Part shown: positions 7,539-16,414 of the stretch, piece after piece
Layout: each line of letters opens with the position of its first letter
Numbering within the stretch: position 1 is the first letter of the stretch
Assembly (NCBI GenBank): GCA_022360875.1
Contig: JAKSBZ010000377.1
Coordinates: forward strand, 1-53,854
Reading direction: 5' to 3'
DNA: 53,854 bases
From: Cytophagales bacterium
GTDB lineage: Bacteria > Bacteroidota > Bacteroidia > Cytophagales > Cyclobacteriaceae
Notes under the pieces: generated by a model
The model's input: only the letters and a program-made list of their open reading frames with translations
The model's database searches: none
What the model was told of the DNA's origin: nothing
Made by a program: the position numbers and the translations under genes

Positions 7539-8765
7539 TTAGCTCTGCATATTCAGTATTTTTTTGAAATTGTAAAGCTCCGGTTCCGGAACATATTCCC
7601 GGGCTTTGTCGTAGTCGTTTTCCGTAACAAACTGCATGTTGTATTCCAGGACATGCTTTACAGGCTCGTCGTTCATGTCGATCAGCCTTGGTTTAATCTT
7701 TCCTGTTTCAGGATCTTCCACATCACGGAGGTAAAGTGGCGCCACATCGCCCTGCAGGTTTACCGATACCATGCATTTGCTGCGGCCCTGGTCGAAGAGT
7801 TTGCCTACTCCCAGTCCCAGCTGCGTGCACAGCTCCAGGTCGAAGCCGATCGGCGCTTTGCACCGCAGTTCGAACCCAAGCTCAAGCGGTCTGCAGTTGG
7901 CGTTTATTTGCAGGCGGTTGAGCTCGTTTTGGATGAGCGTTTTGAAAATGTGTGCTTTGCTTACGCTGTGCAGCTCCGGATGGCCGTGGGCATCAAGCGT
8001 AAAGTTGATGCCGCTGTTTTTAAGTTCTTCGTCGCTGATGAAATGAAAAACGCCTTCGCTGATCATTACGGCTCCATAGTCCAGTCCCAGAATGCTTCGC
8101 TTAATGATGCACGAAACGGCCAGTTTGACGATTTTGTCAAGGGAAATTTCGGTTTGTTCGAACATTTCCGGAAAGATGATCATCGGGTAGTGGCAGGCTT
8201 TGCCGATCCCCAGAGCCAGATGCCCGGCCTCGCGTCCCATTGCCGAAACCACGAACCAGTTATGGCTTGTCCGTGCGTCCTCATAAGCCGTTTGGGCGAT
8301 GAGCATGCCCTCGTGCACAGCCGTTTGGTAGCCGAAAGTTGGTATTCCTTTAGGCAGCGGCAAGTCGTTGTCAATGGTTTTCGGAACATGAATGTTGGCA
8401 ACGTCCAGTCCTTCGGCCTGCAGGAATTTGCTTATCCGGTTGGCGGTGGAAGCTGTGTCGTCGCCGCCGATGGTAACGAGCAGCTTTACGCGGTTCTCTT
8501 TGAAAAAACGGGAGCAGAACTCCTCGTCTTTGGGTTTGTAGCGGCTCATAGGCAGGTAAGACCCGCCTTTGTGAAGAATGGCTTCGGCAGTTGCCAAGTC
8601 CAGCTCGGTGGTTTGCGGATTTTCTTTAAAAAGCGTCGAAAATCCTTTGTTTAAGCCTAGTACGCGGTAGTTTTTCCGTACAAAGTATTTGGTAATTGTA
8701 CTGATCACCGTGTTTATGCCGGGAGCAGGCCCCCCTCCGCAAAGAATGGCAATGGAATCTTTCAT
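7539..8765 (-). CDS. pfp: 6-phosphofructokinase, PPi-dependent type
   Basis: Phosphorylates fructose-6-phosphate to fructose-1,6-bisphosphate in glycolysis; the PPi type is reversible. 408 residues. Motifs: CGGGPAPGIN (phosphate-donor loop, residues about 8-18), GGDDT (near 100), PKTIDND (near 129, catalytic Asp), MGREAGHLAL (near 177). In ATP-dependent enzymes the donor-site residues are Gly in GGDG and Gly before TIDND; here both are replaced, by Asp (GGDD) and Lys (PKTIDND), the known signature of pyrophosphate use. So a PPi-dependent enzyme is favoured strongly by sequence. Single-gene unit with a 544-bp upstream region. Confidence 0.93.
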   Translation of the reverse strand: MKDSIAILCGGGPAPGINTVISTITKYFVRKNYRVLGLNKGFSTLFKENPQTTELDLATAEAILHKGGSYLPMSRYKPKDEEFCSRFFKENRVKLLVTIGGDDTASTANRISKFLQAEGLDVANIHVPKTIDNDLPLPKGIPTFGYQTAVHEGMLIAQTAYEDARTSHNWFVVSAMGREAGHLALGIGKACHYPMIIFPEMFEQTEISLDKIVKLAVSCIIKRSILGLDYGAVMISEGVFHFISDEELKNSGINFTLDAHGHPELHSVSKAHIFKTLIQNELNRLQINANCRPLELGFELRCKAPIGFDLELCTQLGLGVGKLFDQGRSKCMVSVNLQGDVAPLYLRDVEDPETGKIKPRLIDMNDEPVKHVLEYNMQFVTENDYDKAREYVPEPELYNFKKILNMQS

Positions 8766-9309
8766 CTGTTAATAGTGGTTTTTCAATGCCCTGACCTTGC
8801 TTCCATAATAATTATTGTCCCTATGCGCCGAGGCAGTTTATATGGAGGCTCCGTCTGCTGATTGATTTAGACTGGTGCTGCGTCATGAAATCGGTCGCTG
8901 GCAGGTGCACAGGGCCAAATTGTCGCGCTCCAGTCGCGTGTTTATAAATGAAAGCGCAAAGGTGCGAATTTTTCATTCAAAACCACAAGTTGACAAAAGC
9001 TATATTGTTTTCTTTGGCAGAAAATACAGAAAAAGAGCACTGAAAAACTAAAAAAAAGCTTGTGTTTCCTCAAGGGTTGTTTCGGATAGCTTCTGTATAA
9101 AAGATGGATTGGTGTGTACAGAGGGGCTGCGCAGCGGATGCTGCAAGTTCTGTAAAGTGTTTTAAGGCGTAAACAGATGTAATTTTTTTGCTAAAAGTAT
9201 AAAATAAAATTTTCTCACAAAAACCCTATTAAAGATGCGGAGAATTTTAAAAGATTATATATTTTTTTACCTTAGTGAGAGAATTGCAGTTTTTACAAAA
9301 TTATTACAT
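8766..9309. other. 544-bp divergent intergenic region without genes
   Basis: Separates pfp (-) from the coiled-coil lipoprotein gene (+). It must contain both promoters. I see no open frame with gene-like content, no tRNA-like fold and no repeat shared with the rest of the window. It is the longest noncoding stretch in the first 28 kb after 1913-2511. Confidence 0.5.
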
Positions 9310-10050
9310 ATGAAAAAGACAGGGCTAATTGCATTAGGGTTAACCATTTTTTTTGGGTGTAACCAAAAGAAAGTAGAAAGGCTGGAGCATAAAGTAGACA
9401 GTTTGCAGACTGTGCTTACAACAACTGCTGGCCATAATGAAAAAATGACCACTCAGTTGAACGGAATTGACAATCTTCTTGACCAGATCGAGTCGATGGA
9501 GCAGTCGGTGAAGCTTTCTATTGAAGAAAAAGCGCCGAGCAACTCGACACTTGACCGCGTGAAGAATATTCAGAGCCTTTTCGCTAAGCTGCAGTCGAAA
9601 GTTGGCGATTTGGAAGCTTCTATTCAGAAATCAGAGAAAACTTCCCGCAACCTGCGTTGGTTGGTTAGAAAGCTTAAAAAAGAGGCCAAAGCCAAAGACG
9701 CTGAGATCGCCGCGCTGAAACAGCAGGTGGAGCAGCTGCTTGCCGAAAACAAATCGCTGAACAATCGCGTTGCTGAGCAGGCTTCGGCTATTTCGTCGCT
9801 GAATGACAAGCTGGACCAGGCTAATAAGGATATGGAAGATCTGAAAAACGCTACTAAGAAGACGCGTGCTGAAATTCTTTATGACGAGGCGGCTGTTCTG
9901 GAGCAGTTTGCAAGAAAAACATTTTTCAACGGCAAGAGAAAAAGAGAGCGCTATGCCAAAGCATATCAGCTTTACAAAGAAGCTTTTGAGCTTGGCAAAG
10001 CTGAAGCGGAAGCTAAAATGAAGGAGCTTGAGCCGAAAGTAAAAAAATAA
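9310..10050 (+). CDS. Coiled-coil lipoprotein
   Basis: 246 residues from the ATG at 9310; an upstream ATG at 9235 adds a peptide that would hide the signal. The N-terminus MKKTGLIALGLTIFFGC is a lipoprotein signal (Cys17). Residues about 22-185 are heptad-like and Leu/Ala/Glu/Lys-rich (VERLEHKVDSLQ, AEIAALKQQVEQLLAENKSLNNRV), a long coiled coil. The last 60 residues (AEILYDEAAVLEQFARKTFF...AYQLYKEAFELG) look like a single TPR-type helical hairpin. Likely a periplasmic spacer or scaffold on the inner leaflet of the outer membrane, functionally reminiscent of Lpp- or YbgF-like proteins (inference only). Monocistronic with its own terminator. Confidence 0.8.
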   Translation: MKKTGLIALGLTIFFGCNQKKVERLEHKVDSLQTVLTTTAGHNEKMTTQLNGIDNLLDQIESMEQSVKLSIEEKAPSNSTLDRVKNIQSLFAKLQSKVGDLEASIQKSEKTSRNLRWLVRKLKKEAKAKDAEIAALKQQVEQLLAENKSLNNRVAEQASAISSLNDKLDQANKDMEDLKNATKKTRAEILYDEAAVLEQFARKTFFNGKRKRERYAKAYQLYKEAFELGKAEAEAKMKELEPKVKK

Positions 10051-10083
10051 CAGGAATAGAAAAAAATTGCACTTCACTGACAG

Positions 10084-10109
10084 AGCAACCCTTAGGGGTT
10101 GCTTTTTTT
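10084..10109 (+). terminator. Intrinsic terminator
   Basis: AGCAACCC / GGGTTGCT with a 4-base loop, followed directly by six T residues; ends the coiled-coil lipoprotein gene. Confidence 0.92.
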
Positions 10110-10411
10110 GTTTTCAAGTAAATTTTTGAGTTGAGCGGCGGGATGCGTTTCTGTATGGTTGCGGCAGTCGTGTTTTGGGTAAAGTATCTAGCCTGTATGT
10201 GTATAATATTGCTGTAAAATATGAAGATACTATTGTTGTTGGCAAGTGAATTTATATATTTGTATGTAACTAGTTTTAAATAAAATTATTCAGTAAAAAA
10301 TCAATGAGAGTTTGAGGGCTGAAACGGGGATGAATATTCAGTGATTGAAAAGGGGGTTTGTTTTGGTTTTTGGATCTCATAACCTGATTATTGGAAAACC
10401 ATTAGCAAAAG
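10110..10411. other. 302-bp intergenic region before the TlpA-like gene
   Basis: Contains the promoter-like pair at 10233-10262 and an AT-rich leader of about 150 bases. Nothing else recognised. Confidence 0.4.
10233..10262 (+). promoter_or_regulatory. Bacteroidota-type promoter for the TlpA-like gene
   Basis: TTG at 10233-10235 is followed after 19 bases by TATATTTG at 10255-10262, matching the -33 TTTG / -7 TAnnTTTG layout of Bacteroidota housekeeping promoters. It predicts a leader of about 145 bases. Confidence 0.4.
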
Positions 10412-12955
10412 ATGAAAAGAACCTGCTTTTTTTTGATGGCCTTATTAGGCAGCGTGCTGGCGATGGCGCAGCACGAATTTAAAAATCCCCGCCAGCTGAG
10501 CATGTCCTGGGGGCTGAAGATCGACCAGGTGGATTTGCGGAAAGAGGCGACCGTGCTTCATTTTACTTTCCGGGCCGGTCCTGGAACTCAGTTTACAATT
10601 CCCGATCATTCCTACATACAGGCGGATGGCAAAGGAGATTTGCTGAAAGTGGTGCAGGCCGACGGTGTGCAGATTAATAAAAGCGCCAGTGTGCCCGAGT
10701 CGGGTGTGTTTGCTTATACGCTGTACTTTCCAGTGCTTCCCGAAGGAACCAAAACGCTCAAGTTTGGCGAGGAGAAAGGGAGCTGGTGCGTTCTGGCCGT
10801 TCGGCTGGAGCAACGGAAGCTGCCGGGCCTGCCCGATTACTTGAAAGGAAAATGGTACAGCACCGACGGCGAGGGCAAGCTGTGTTATTATTTTATGCCC
10901 GACCAGGCGCTTTGCCGGAATGAGATCTGGGAGTACGGACAGGTGAGCTTCAAAAAAAGAAAAGGAACCGTCGAGCTCCGTAATGAGGCCGACACGCTGC
11001 TCTTGCATGTGCGGAAACAAAAAGACGGCACGATAAAGCTGGGCACGGACAGAAAAGAGCTGAAGGAGTATTCGAAAACTCGGCGCGTGGCAGCGGTGTC
11101 TGATGAGCCCTACGACATGGAGAATTACCTGAAGCCTGGAAAAGCGGTTTACAGGGGACTCATCGCAGGCTATTCTCCGGAGGCGGGTTTTAAAACGGGT
11201 AAGGTGATTTTCGATAATCCTATTACGGGAAAACGGGAAAATCATTTGATCCGAATAGCTCCTGACGGTTTCTTTTCGGTAGAGCTGTCGGTTTACTCGC
11301 CGCAAACGATTTTGGTGGATATTCAAAATATAGTCTTTGCCGATGTGTTTATTGTGCCGGGAAAAGTTGCTTTTCATGTGTTTGAAGACAGGAATAATTA
11401 TTTTATGGGCGATTTGGCAAGAGTCAATGAAGAGTATAAACTGCGAAAAGAGCTGGTTAAGGGTTTCGGCTGGAAAGAGTTTTCGCAGAGGGAACTGCTG
11501 GACTGGAGTCCGGAGGAGTACAAAGCGTTTTGCATGAAGAAGCTGCGGGAGGCGGAGGAAAAGCTTAAGAAGATGAAGAAGGAACATACGCTGAGCCGCA
11601 GAGGAGAGCAGCTGCTGGCGGCGTCACTGAAGTTTGAGGCTTTGATGCAGTTTCTTGAGATGGAGAATGCCAGAAATGGAGTATTCTATCGGCATAAAGA
11701 CATAAAAAAAGAAGACTATCCGATGCCGAAGCTAAACGATGCCTATTTTGATTTTCTCAATGGGGAGAATTTGAATGACGAGGAAGGGCTGATGGTTTCG
11801 AATACGTATTTTTATTTTATTAATCGGCTGGAATTTAGTGAGTGGATCAGAGCAACCCAAGTATCGTCTACATTAGACGAAATATTGGAGTATGCAGAGA
11901 AACGGGAAGACTTAAGTGTTGAAGAGAAAGCACTTTTGAAGCATATCAGGTCAAAGGAAGCAAGAGAAGACCAGAAAAAGTGGGATGATTTTGAAAAGGA
12001 GGTTAAACTTGACGAGTTTTTGAGTAGGCACCAAAAGCTTATTGTTAAGTTTTCTGAAAATAATCAGAAGACAGTGACAATGCTGGATTATATTAAATAT
12101 GTCGAATTGAATGCTCAGAAACTAAGTGAAAAAGATAAGCATGTGATTGCCCGGGTGAAGGAATTTATGACACCGGAAATTGTGCAAAAAACAAAAGCGA
12201 TTACAGAGAAATTTGGAAAGGTCTATAGGGAAGTGTACGCAAAGCATCGGTTTGTTGCCAATTTATTAAGCACAAAAAAGCGTCTCATTCGTGTGGATAG
12301 CATTGTTGCGGATAGATTCGGAGGAAAAGAGCCTCTCGCTTTTCAGCTGATTCGAATGTATAGTGCCTTGAAAATGCCTTTGTCCAGCCCGGACAGGACC
12401 GAAAGGGAAATCCAGGAGGTGAAAAGCTGGTTTTCGGAGCCGAAACTTAAGAATTATCTGGATGAGTATATTGCTGAAGGCAAGCGAAAGCTGCAGGCGC
12501 TGGAAAATTCTAAAACGGTTTCCATTTATCAAACCGGCAAGGTTGAATCGGACAAGTTGTTTGACTCGATGATGGAGCGGTTCCGGGGAAAAGTCGTGCT
12601 GGTGGATTTCTGGGCAACTTGGTGCGGGCCATGCATGCAGGCTCATGCGGACATGAAAACAATAAAGGAAGAGCTGGAAGGAAAGGATGTGGTGTTTGTG
12701 TATATAACTGATCCTTCGTCTCCGGAGGGCCGGTGGAAGCGGGTTATTGCCGGCATCAAGGGCGAGCATTACCGGGTAAGCAAGGATGAATGGAATACGC
12801 TGTCCGAGAAATTCCAGATCAACGGGATTCCGCATTATGCTTTGGTGGGCAGAGACGGAAAAGTGCTGGAACACAAGCTGGAAAGAGGTGACCGGTGTGT
12901 CAACTTGAAAAACAGTATTTTGAAAGCGCTGCGAACAGAAAAGCAGGTGCAGTAA
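10412..12955 (+). CDS. Large TlpA-like thioredoxin-domain protein
   Basis: 847 residues with a Sec signal (RTCFFLMALLGSVLAMAQ). Residues about 20-330 form a beta-rich region that includes a lipocalin-like or DUF4369-style part (LPDYLKGKWYSTDGEGKLCYYF). The middle, about 340-670, is helical and highly charged (EEKLKKMKKEHTLSRRGEQLL). The C-terminal domain, about 710-847, is a TlpA/ResA-type thioredoxin: VVLVDFWATWCGPCMQAH with the CGPC redox pair, then FQINGIPHYALVGRDGKV with the cis-Pro. It likely reduces or isomerises disulfides in the periplasm. Long N-terminal extensions on TlpA domains are common in Bacteroidota but their role is not known. Single gene between two terminators. Confidence 0.85.
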   Translation: MKRTCFFLMALLGSVLAMAQHEFKNPRQLSMSWGLKIDQVDLRKEATVLHFTFRAGPGTQFTIPDHSYIQADGKGDLLKVVQADGVQINKSASVPESGVFAYTLYFPVLPEGTKTLKFGEEKGSWCVLAVRLEQRKLPGLPDYLKGKWYSTDGEGKLCYYFMPDQALCRNEIWEYGQVSFKKRKGTVELRNEADTLLLHVRKQKDGTIKLGTDRKELKEYSKTRRVAAVSDEPYDMENYLKPGKAVYRGLIAGYSPEAGFKTGKVIFDNPITGKRENHLIRIAPDGFFSVELSVYSPQTILVDIQNIVFADVFIVPGKVAFHVFEDRNNYFMGDLARVNEEYKLRKELVKGFGWKEFSQRELLDWSPEEYKAFCMKKLREAEEKLKKMKKEHTLSRRGEQLLAASLKFEALMQFLEMENARNGVFYRHKDIKKEDYPMPKLNDAYFDFLNGENLNDEEGLMVSNTYFYFINRLEFSEWIRATQVSSTLDEILEYAEKREDLSVEEKALLKHIRSKEAREDQKKWDDFEKEVKLDEFLSRHQKLIVKFSENNQKTVTMLDYIKYVELNAQKLSEKDKHVIARVKEFMTPEIVQKTKAITEKFGKVYREVYAKHRFVANLLSTKKRLIRVDSIVADRFGGKEPLAFQLIRMYSALKMPLSSPDRTEREIQEVKSWFSEPKLKNYLDEYIAEGKRKLQALENSKTVSIYQTGKVESDKLFDSMMERFRGKVVLVDFWATWCGPCMQAHADMKTIKEELEGKDVVFVYITDPSSPEGRWKRVIAGIKGEHYRVSKDEWNTLSEKFQINGIPHYALVGRDGKVLEHKLERGDRCVNLKNSILKALRTEKQVQ

Positions 12956-12963
12956 AATCTAAT

Positions 12964-13002
12964 GGCACAGATAGTCTGAATCGGGCAGTCTGTGCCTTTT
13001 TT
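12964..13002 (+). terminator. Intrinsic terminator after the TlpA-like gene
   Basis: GGCACAGA (12964-12971) pairs with TCTGTGCC (12989-12996) and is followed by TTTTTT. Confidence 0.85.
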
Positions 13003-13022
13003 AATGTTAAGCAATTTTTCGT

Positions 13023-13114
13023 GTATTTCGTGCTTTTTTATTGTTTTCGGTTTCACTTCATAGCCAGCGATTTAGATAAGCAATCGCATAAGATAAATTA
13101 CTGGCAGTATTTAT
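13023..13114 (+). repeat. Dispersed noncoding repeat, copy A
   Basis: Shares with copies at 29165-29262 and 53541-53612 (reversed) the ordered blocks GTATTTCGTGCTTTTT, a TTTTC.GTT pair, CATAGCCAGCGATTTAG and AAATTACTGGCAGTA. CCAGCGATT and AATTACTGG form an imperfect hairpin within it. It lies between convergent genes and encodes nothing. It looks like a miniature mobile repeat or a REP-like element. Confidence 0.7.
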
Positions 13115-13120
13115 AAGGAC

Positions 13121-14320
13121 CTAGTTTTTTGAAAGCAAAGAAAGCCAGCTGGCAACCCGCTTTATTGATGTTCCCTGAAGAACGGCGGAGGAGAGCACGA
13201 CAAAAAAGACAATGTTGAAAATCTGTTCGGATTCTTTCACGCCGTGAATCGCCGGATAAATGGCGAAAATAATCGGGGTGGCTCCTTTGAGGCCGACCCA
13301 GGAGACAAGCAGGATTTTGCGCCAGCCAGCTCTGAAAAACGCCAGGACCAGGGCCACGCTTACCGGTCGCGCAATGAAAATAAGCATAAACGAGATGAGC
13401 AGGCCGGTGTCTGCAATCTTGATCATTTGCTCGGGGAATACTTGAAGGCCAAGGATCAGGAACATGGACACCTGCATGAGCCAGGAAATCCCCTGAAAAA
13501 AATGGACGTTTTCCGTTTTCTGCTCAAACTCTTGGTTGCCGATGACCATACCAGTGATGTAAACAGCCAGAAATCCGCTGCCGTAGATTACCTGCGTCAG
13601 CGAGTAGCAGAGGAGCACAAGCGAAATGATGAGCACCGGATACAGACCCTTAATATCCAGTTTTACATGCCGGAGAATAAAAACGGAGAATCTTCCGAAC
13701 AGAAATCCCATGCCCGCTCCCAGGGTCATTTGCAGAAAAAATGAAGGAACAAGCAGCCAAGGGCTTTGAGCCGGGTGGAGGATGAGTGCGGTAATGCCGG
13801 CAGTGAGGAAAAAGACCATCGGGTCGTTGGCGCCGGATTCCAGTTCCAGCGTGCGTGAAATCCGCTGTTTGAGAGTTATCTTTTGTGTGTTGATGATGGA
13901 GAAAACAGCCGCTGCGTCCGTGGAGGAGACAATGGCGCCGAGCAGCAGGCTGTGCAGCAGGGGCATCGGACTTATGGCATGGATAAAAATTCCTATTACG
14001 ATCATTGTTATAAGCACACCGAAAGTGGCCAGTGACAGTCCTTCGTAAAGCACTTTTCGGATATACGTCCATTTGGTGCCCATTCCGCCAGAAAAAAGAA
14101 TAAAGACCAGCGAAAGACTGCCCAGGCTTTCGGTGATTTTCGGCGCATTGAAGTAAAAGTCATAGGGACCGCCGTTTCCGAAGGCCATTCCGATGCCGAG
14201 AAAAACCAGCAGGCTTGGAATGCCGTAGTTTGTGGAGGGTTTGCTGAGCAGAATGCATATGAGCAGCAGCAGCGAGCCGACAAGCAGAATGTTCGGAAAA
14301 TCGAAGTGCATAGCGGGCAA
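13121..14320 (-). CDS. Na+(K+)/H+ antiporter, CPA1 (NhaP-like)
   Basis: 399 residues, 11-12 predicted membrane helices, starting ILLVGSLLLLICILLSKPS. The conserved transport core is visible: SSTDAAAVFSI and LELESGANDPM, the two motifs carrying the ion-binding Asp residues of CPA1 antiporters. Exchanges monovalent cations for protons at the inner membrane, for pH or K+/Na+ balance. NhaP2/CvrA-type proteins usually carry C-terminal TrkA-C or CorC-like regulatory domains of 150 or more residues; they are absent here, so this is the membrane domain alone. An ATG three codons downstream is an alternative start. Gene lies alone, convergent to the TlpA-like gene. Confidence 0.9.
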   Translation of the reverse strand: MPAMHFDFPNILLVGSLLLLICILLSKPSTNYGIPSLLVFLGIGMAFGNGGPYDFYFNAPKITESLGSLSLVFILFSGGMGTKWTYIRKVLYEGLSLATFGVLITMIVIGIFIHAISPMPLLHSLLLGAIVSSTDAAAVFSIINTQKITLKQRISRTLELESGANDPMVFFLTAGITALILHPAQSPWLLVPSFFLQMTLGAGMGFLFGRFSVFILRHVKLDIKGLYPVLIISLVLLCYSLTQVIYGSGFLAVYITGMVIGNQEFEQKTENVHFFQGISWLMQVSMFLILGLQVFPEQMIKIADTGLLISFMLIFIARPVSVALVLAFFRAGWRKILLVSWVGLKGATPIIFAIYPAIHGVKESEQIFNIVFFVVLSSAVLQGTSIKRVASWLSLLSKN

Positions 14321-14381
14321 TGGGTTCTATGCGAGAAACCTGCGGGAAACAGGTAAGGTTTAGGGAGAAAAGCTGGAAATA

Positions 14382-14410
14382 AAAAAGGGAGGAATAATCC
14401 CTCCCTTTTT
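14382..14410. terminator. Terminator after serB-serA
   Basis: AAAAAGGGAGG / CCTCCCTTTTT with a 7-base loop and T-runs on both strands. It ends the fused serine-biosynthesis gene (-). Confidence 0.9.
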
Positions 14411-14455
14411 ACAATATTTATGTCTTGCGCTGCGGATGAGCGCTCGGCGATAGGC

Positions 14456-16339
14456 TTAATAAAGAATCCGCACGCGAATAGTTCCTTCAATTTTTTCCAG
14501 TTCTTCTATTACCGCCGGGTGGTAGGCTTTGTCAACAGAAGTGATCATGTAGCCTACTTTTTCGTTGGTTTTCAGGAACTGCCCCAGGATGTTAATCTGG
14601 TGCTTGGCCAGAATTTCGTTGACAGCGGCAAGCATACCGGATTTGTTCTCGTGAATGTGAATCAAGCGGTGCGCATTGTTGAATTTGGAAAGCTGAATTT
14701 CCGGAAGGCTGACGTTGTTTGCCGTTGAGCCCGTTTCCAAATAGTCAATCAGCTTCGACGGCACATAATTAGCAATGTTCTCTTGCGCCTCCAGCGTGCT
14801 GCCTCCGATGTGCGAAGTAATGATCGTGTTGGGAAGGCCCGTAAGCGGCGAGTCGAAAGGCTCGTTGTTGTCCTTTGGTTCTGTCGGGAAAACATCCACT
14901 GCACATCCGGCAATTCTCCCTTCTCTGATTTGCTGGGCCAGGGCTTCCAGATCAACGATGTGTCCGCGGCTCAGATTGATGAAAATGGATCCTTTTTTTA
15001 GAAGGCCCAGGTTTTCGGCGTTCAGCAGGTGCTTGTTTTCTGGCCGGCCGTCTACGTGTACGGAAACTACGTCCGATACGCTCAGCAATTCGTAGAGGCT
15101 GCTGCATTTCACGGCGTTGCCCAGCGCAAGTTTTTCTACGATGTCGTAGTAATAAACCTTCATGCCCAGGTTTTCGGCAAGCACCGAGAGCTGCGAACCG
15201 ATGTTTCCGTAGCCGATAATTCCCAGTTTCTTGCCGCGGATTTCATGGCTTCCTTTGGCGGTTTTGTTCCAAACCCCCTGGCGCATCTGTTGAATCGGGT
15301 CAATGAGGTTTCTGAACAGCAAGATGATTTCGGCAACGGCAAGCTCCACTACCGAACGGGTGTTGCTGTACGGCGCATTGAAAACGGCAACTCCTTTTTG
15401 CTGGCAAGACTCGATATCGATTTGGTTGGTGCCGATGCAGAAAGCGCCAACGGCTTCCAGCGTGCGGGCTTTTTCGAGCACTCGGGCGGTGAGCTGGGTT
15501 TTTGAACGCAGTCCGACAAGATGCACGTCTTTTACTTTTTCGCAAAGTTCTTCTTCGTCTAGCGCTCCGGCATAGCTTTCCACCTCGTAGCCGGCTTGTT
15601 CAAAACGCTCTCGGGCTATAGGGTGGATGTTTTCGAGCAACAGCACTTTTTTTCCAAGTGTCTTTTTTGCGTTTTTCTGCTGGATTTGTTTGATGACTTC
15701 CGAAAAGTCTTTGGCAACGTGGTCTGAAAGCTTGGCGATATTGGGCCGGTAAACGTTTTCGGTGTAGGCGAAGAAATAATCCGCCTGTCCAGCCTGCCGG
15801 ATTTCGTAGTCGGTAAAGCCGTCGCCCACCACGAAAATCTCGCCCTCCAGCTTCAGCTGTTCGGCGACTTTTATTTTGCCTGCGTCTTTGCTGAGCGGGT
15901 TGCTGCCGTCCAGCCCGATAATATTGCCTTTGAAATCAAAGGTAAACGAATTGGCGTATACGTGGTCTTCGGCAATTCCGTATTCGCTTACAATCGGGAC
16001 AATGAATTCCTTGAAACCGCTTGATACAATATATATTTGGCCGGCATGTTTCCGGATGAATTCTTTGTGTTTGACAACCGAGTCGCTGATGTCGGTTTTC
16101 AGAAACTCGATCAGTCCGTTCAATTCCGAAGCCGTGGCGTTCAGGATCTTAAGTCTCTTTTGGAGCGACTGTTCCATCGAAAGATTTCCCTCCATTCCCT
16201 GAGCCGTAAGAGCTGCCACTTGCTCTTTGAGGGACTGGTCATCTCTTTTTTTGCCGATGTAGTCCGCCAGATAATCCAGCGATTCGCTTTTTACAAAAGT
16301 ACTGTCGAAATCTAATATGATATATTGATTTGAATTCAT
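14456..16339 (-). CDS. Fused phosphoserine phosphatase / 3-phosphoglycerate dehydrogenase
   Basis: 627 residues from the ATG at 16337-16339; the longer frame adds 16 unlikely residues. Residues 1-220 are a SerB-type HAD phosphatase: DFDST (nucleophile), IVSSG, a Lys-bearing loop and VVGDGFTD (metal). Residues about 228-545 are a SerA-type D-3-phosphoglycerate dehydrogenase: GIIGYGNIGSQL (NAD+), NLSRGHIVD, and TSHIGGSTLEAQ with the catalytic His. The last 80 residues (RLIHIHENKSGMLAAVNEILAKHQINILGQFL) are an ACT domain, the serine feedback site. It therefore holds the first and last steps of serine synthesis; the middle enzyme SerC is not nearby. Single gene with its own terminator. Confidence 0.93.
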   Translation of the reverse strand: MNSNQYIILDFDSTFVKSESLDYLADYIGKKRDDQSLKEQVAALTAQGMEGNLSMEQSLQKRLKILNATASELNGLIEFLKTDISDSVVKHKEFIRKHAGQIYIVSSGFKEFIVPIVSEYGIAEDHVYANSFTFDFKGNIIGLDGSNPLSKDAGKIKVAEQLKLEGEIFVVGDGFTDYEIRQAGQADYFFAYTENVYRPNIAKLSDHVAKDFSEVIKQIQQKNAKKTLGKKVLLLENIHPIARERFEQAGYEVESYAGALDEEELCEKVKDVHLVGLRSKTQLTARVLEKARTLEAVGAFCIGTNQIDIESCQQKGVAVFNAPYSNTRSVVELAVAEIILLFRNLIDPIQQMRQGVWNKTAKGSHEIRGKKLGIIGYGNIGSQLSVLAENLGMKVYYYDIVEKLALGNAVKCSSLYELLSVSDVVSVHVDGRPENKHLLNAENLGLLKKGSIFINLSRGHIVDLEALAQQIREGRIAGCAVDVFPTEPKDNNEPFDSPLTGLPNTIITSHIGGSTLEAQENIANYVPSKLIDYLETGSTANNVSLPEIQLSKFNNAHRLIHIHENKSGMLAAVNEILAKHQINILGQFLKTNEKVGYMITSVDKAYHPAVIEELEKIEGTIRVRILY

Positions 16340-16414
16340 TTTTATGAAATTAAATCTGTTCTTTGAATATTTTGAAAAATTAGTCAAAAAAATTTATAAT
16401 TGATAATTTTTATT

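Noticed and set aside
7524..8654. Open frame of 376 codons antisense to the phosphofructokinase gene
   Set aside because: It lies entirely across pfp, has no family motif, and its amino-acid pattern is that of an antisense shadow; pfp has all catalytic motifs.
10445..11587. Open frame of 380 codons antisense to the TlpA-like gene
   Set aside because: Shadow of the sense gene, which carries a signal peptide and WCGPC motif; the antisense peptide is His/Leu/Arg-rich and unlike any family.
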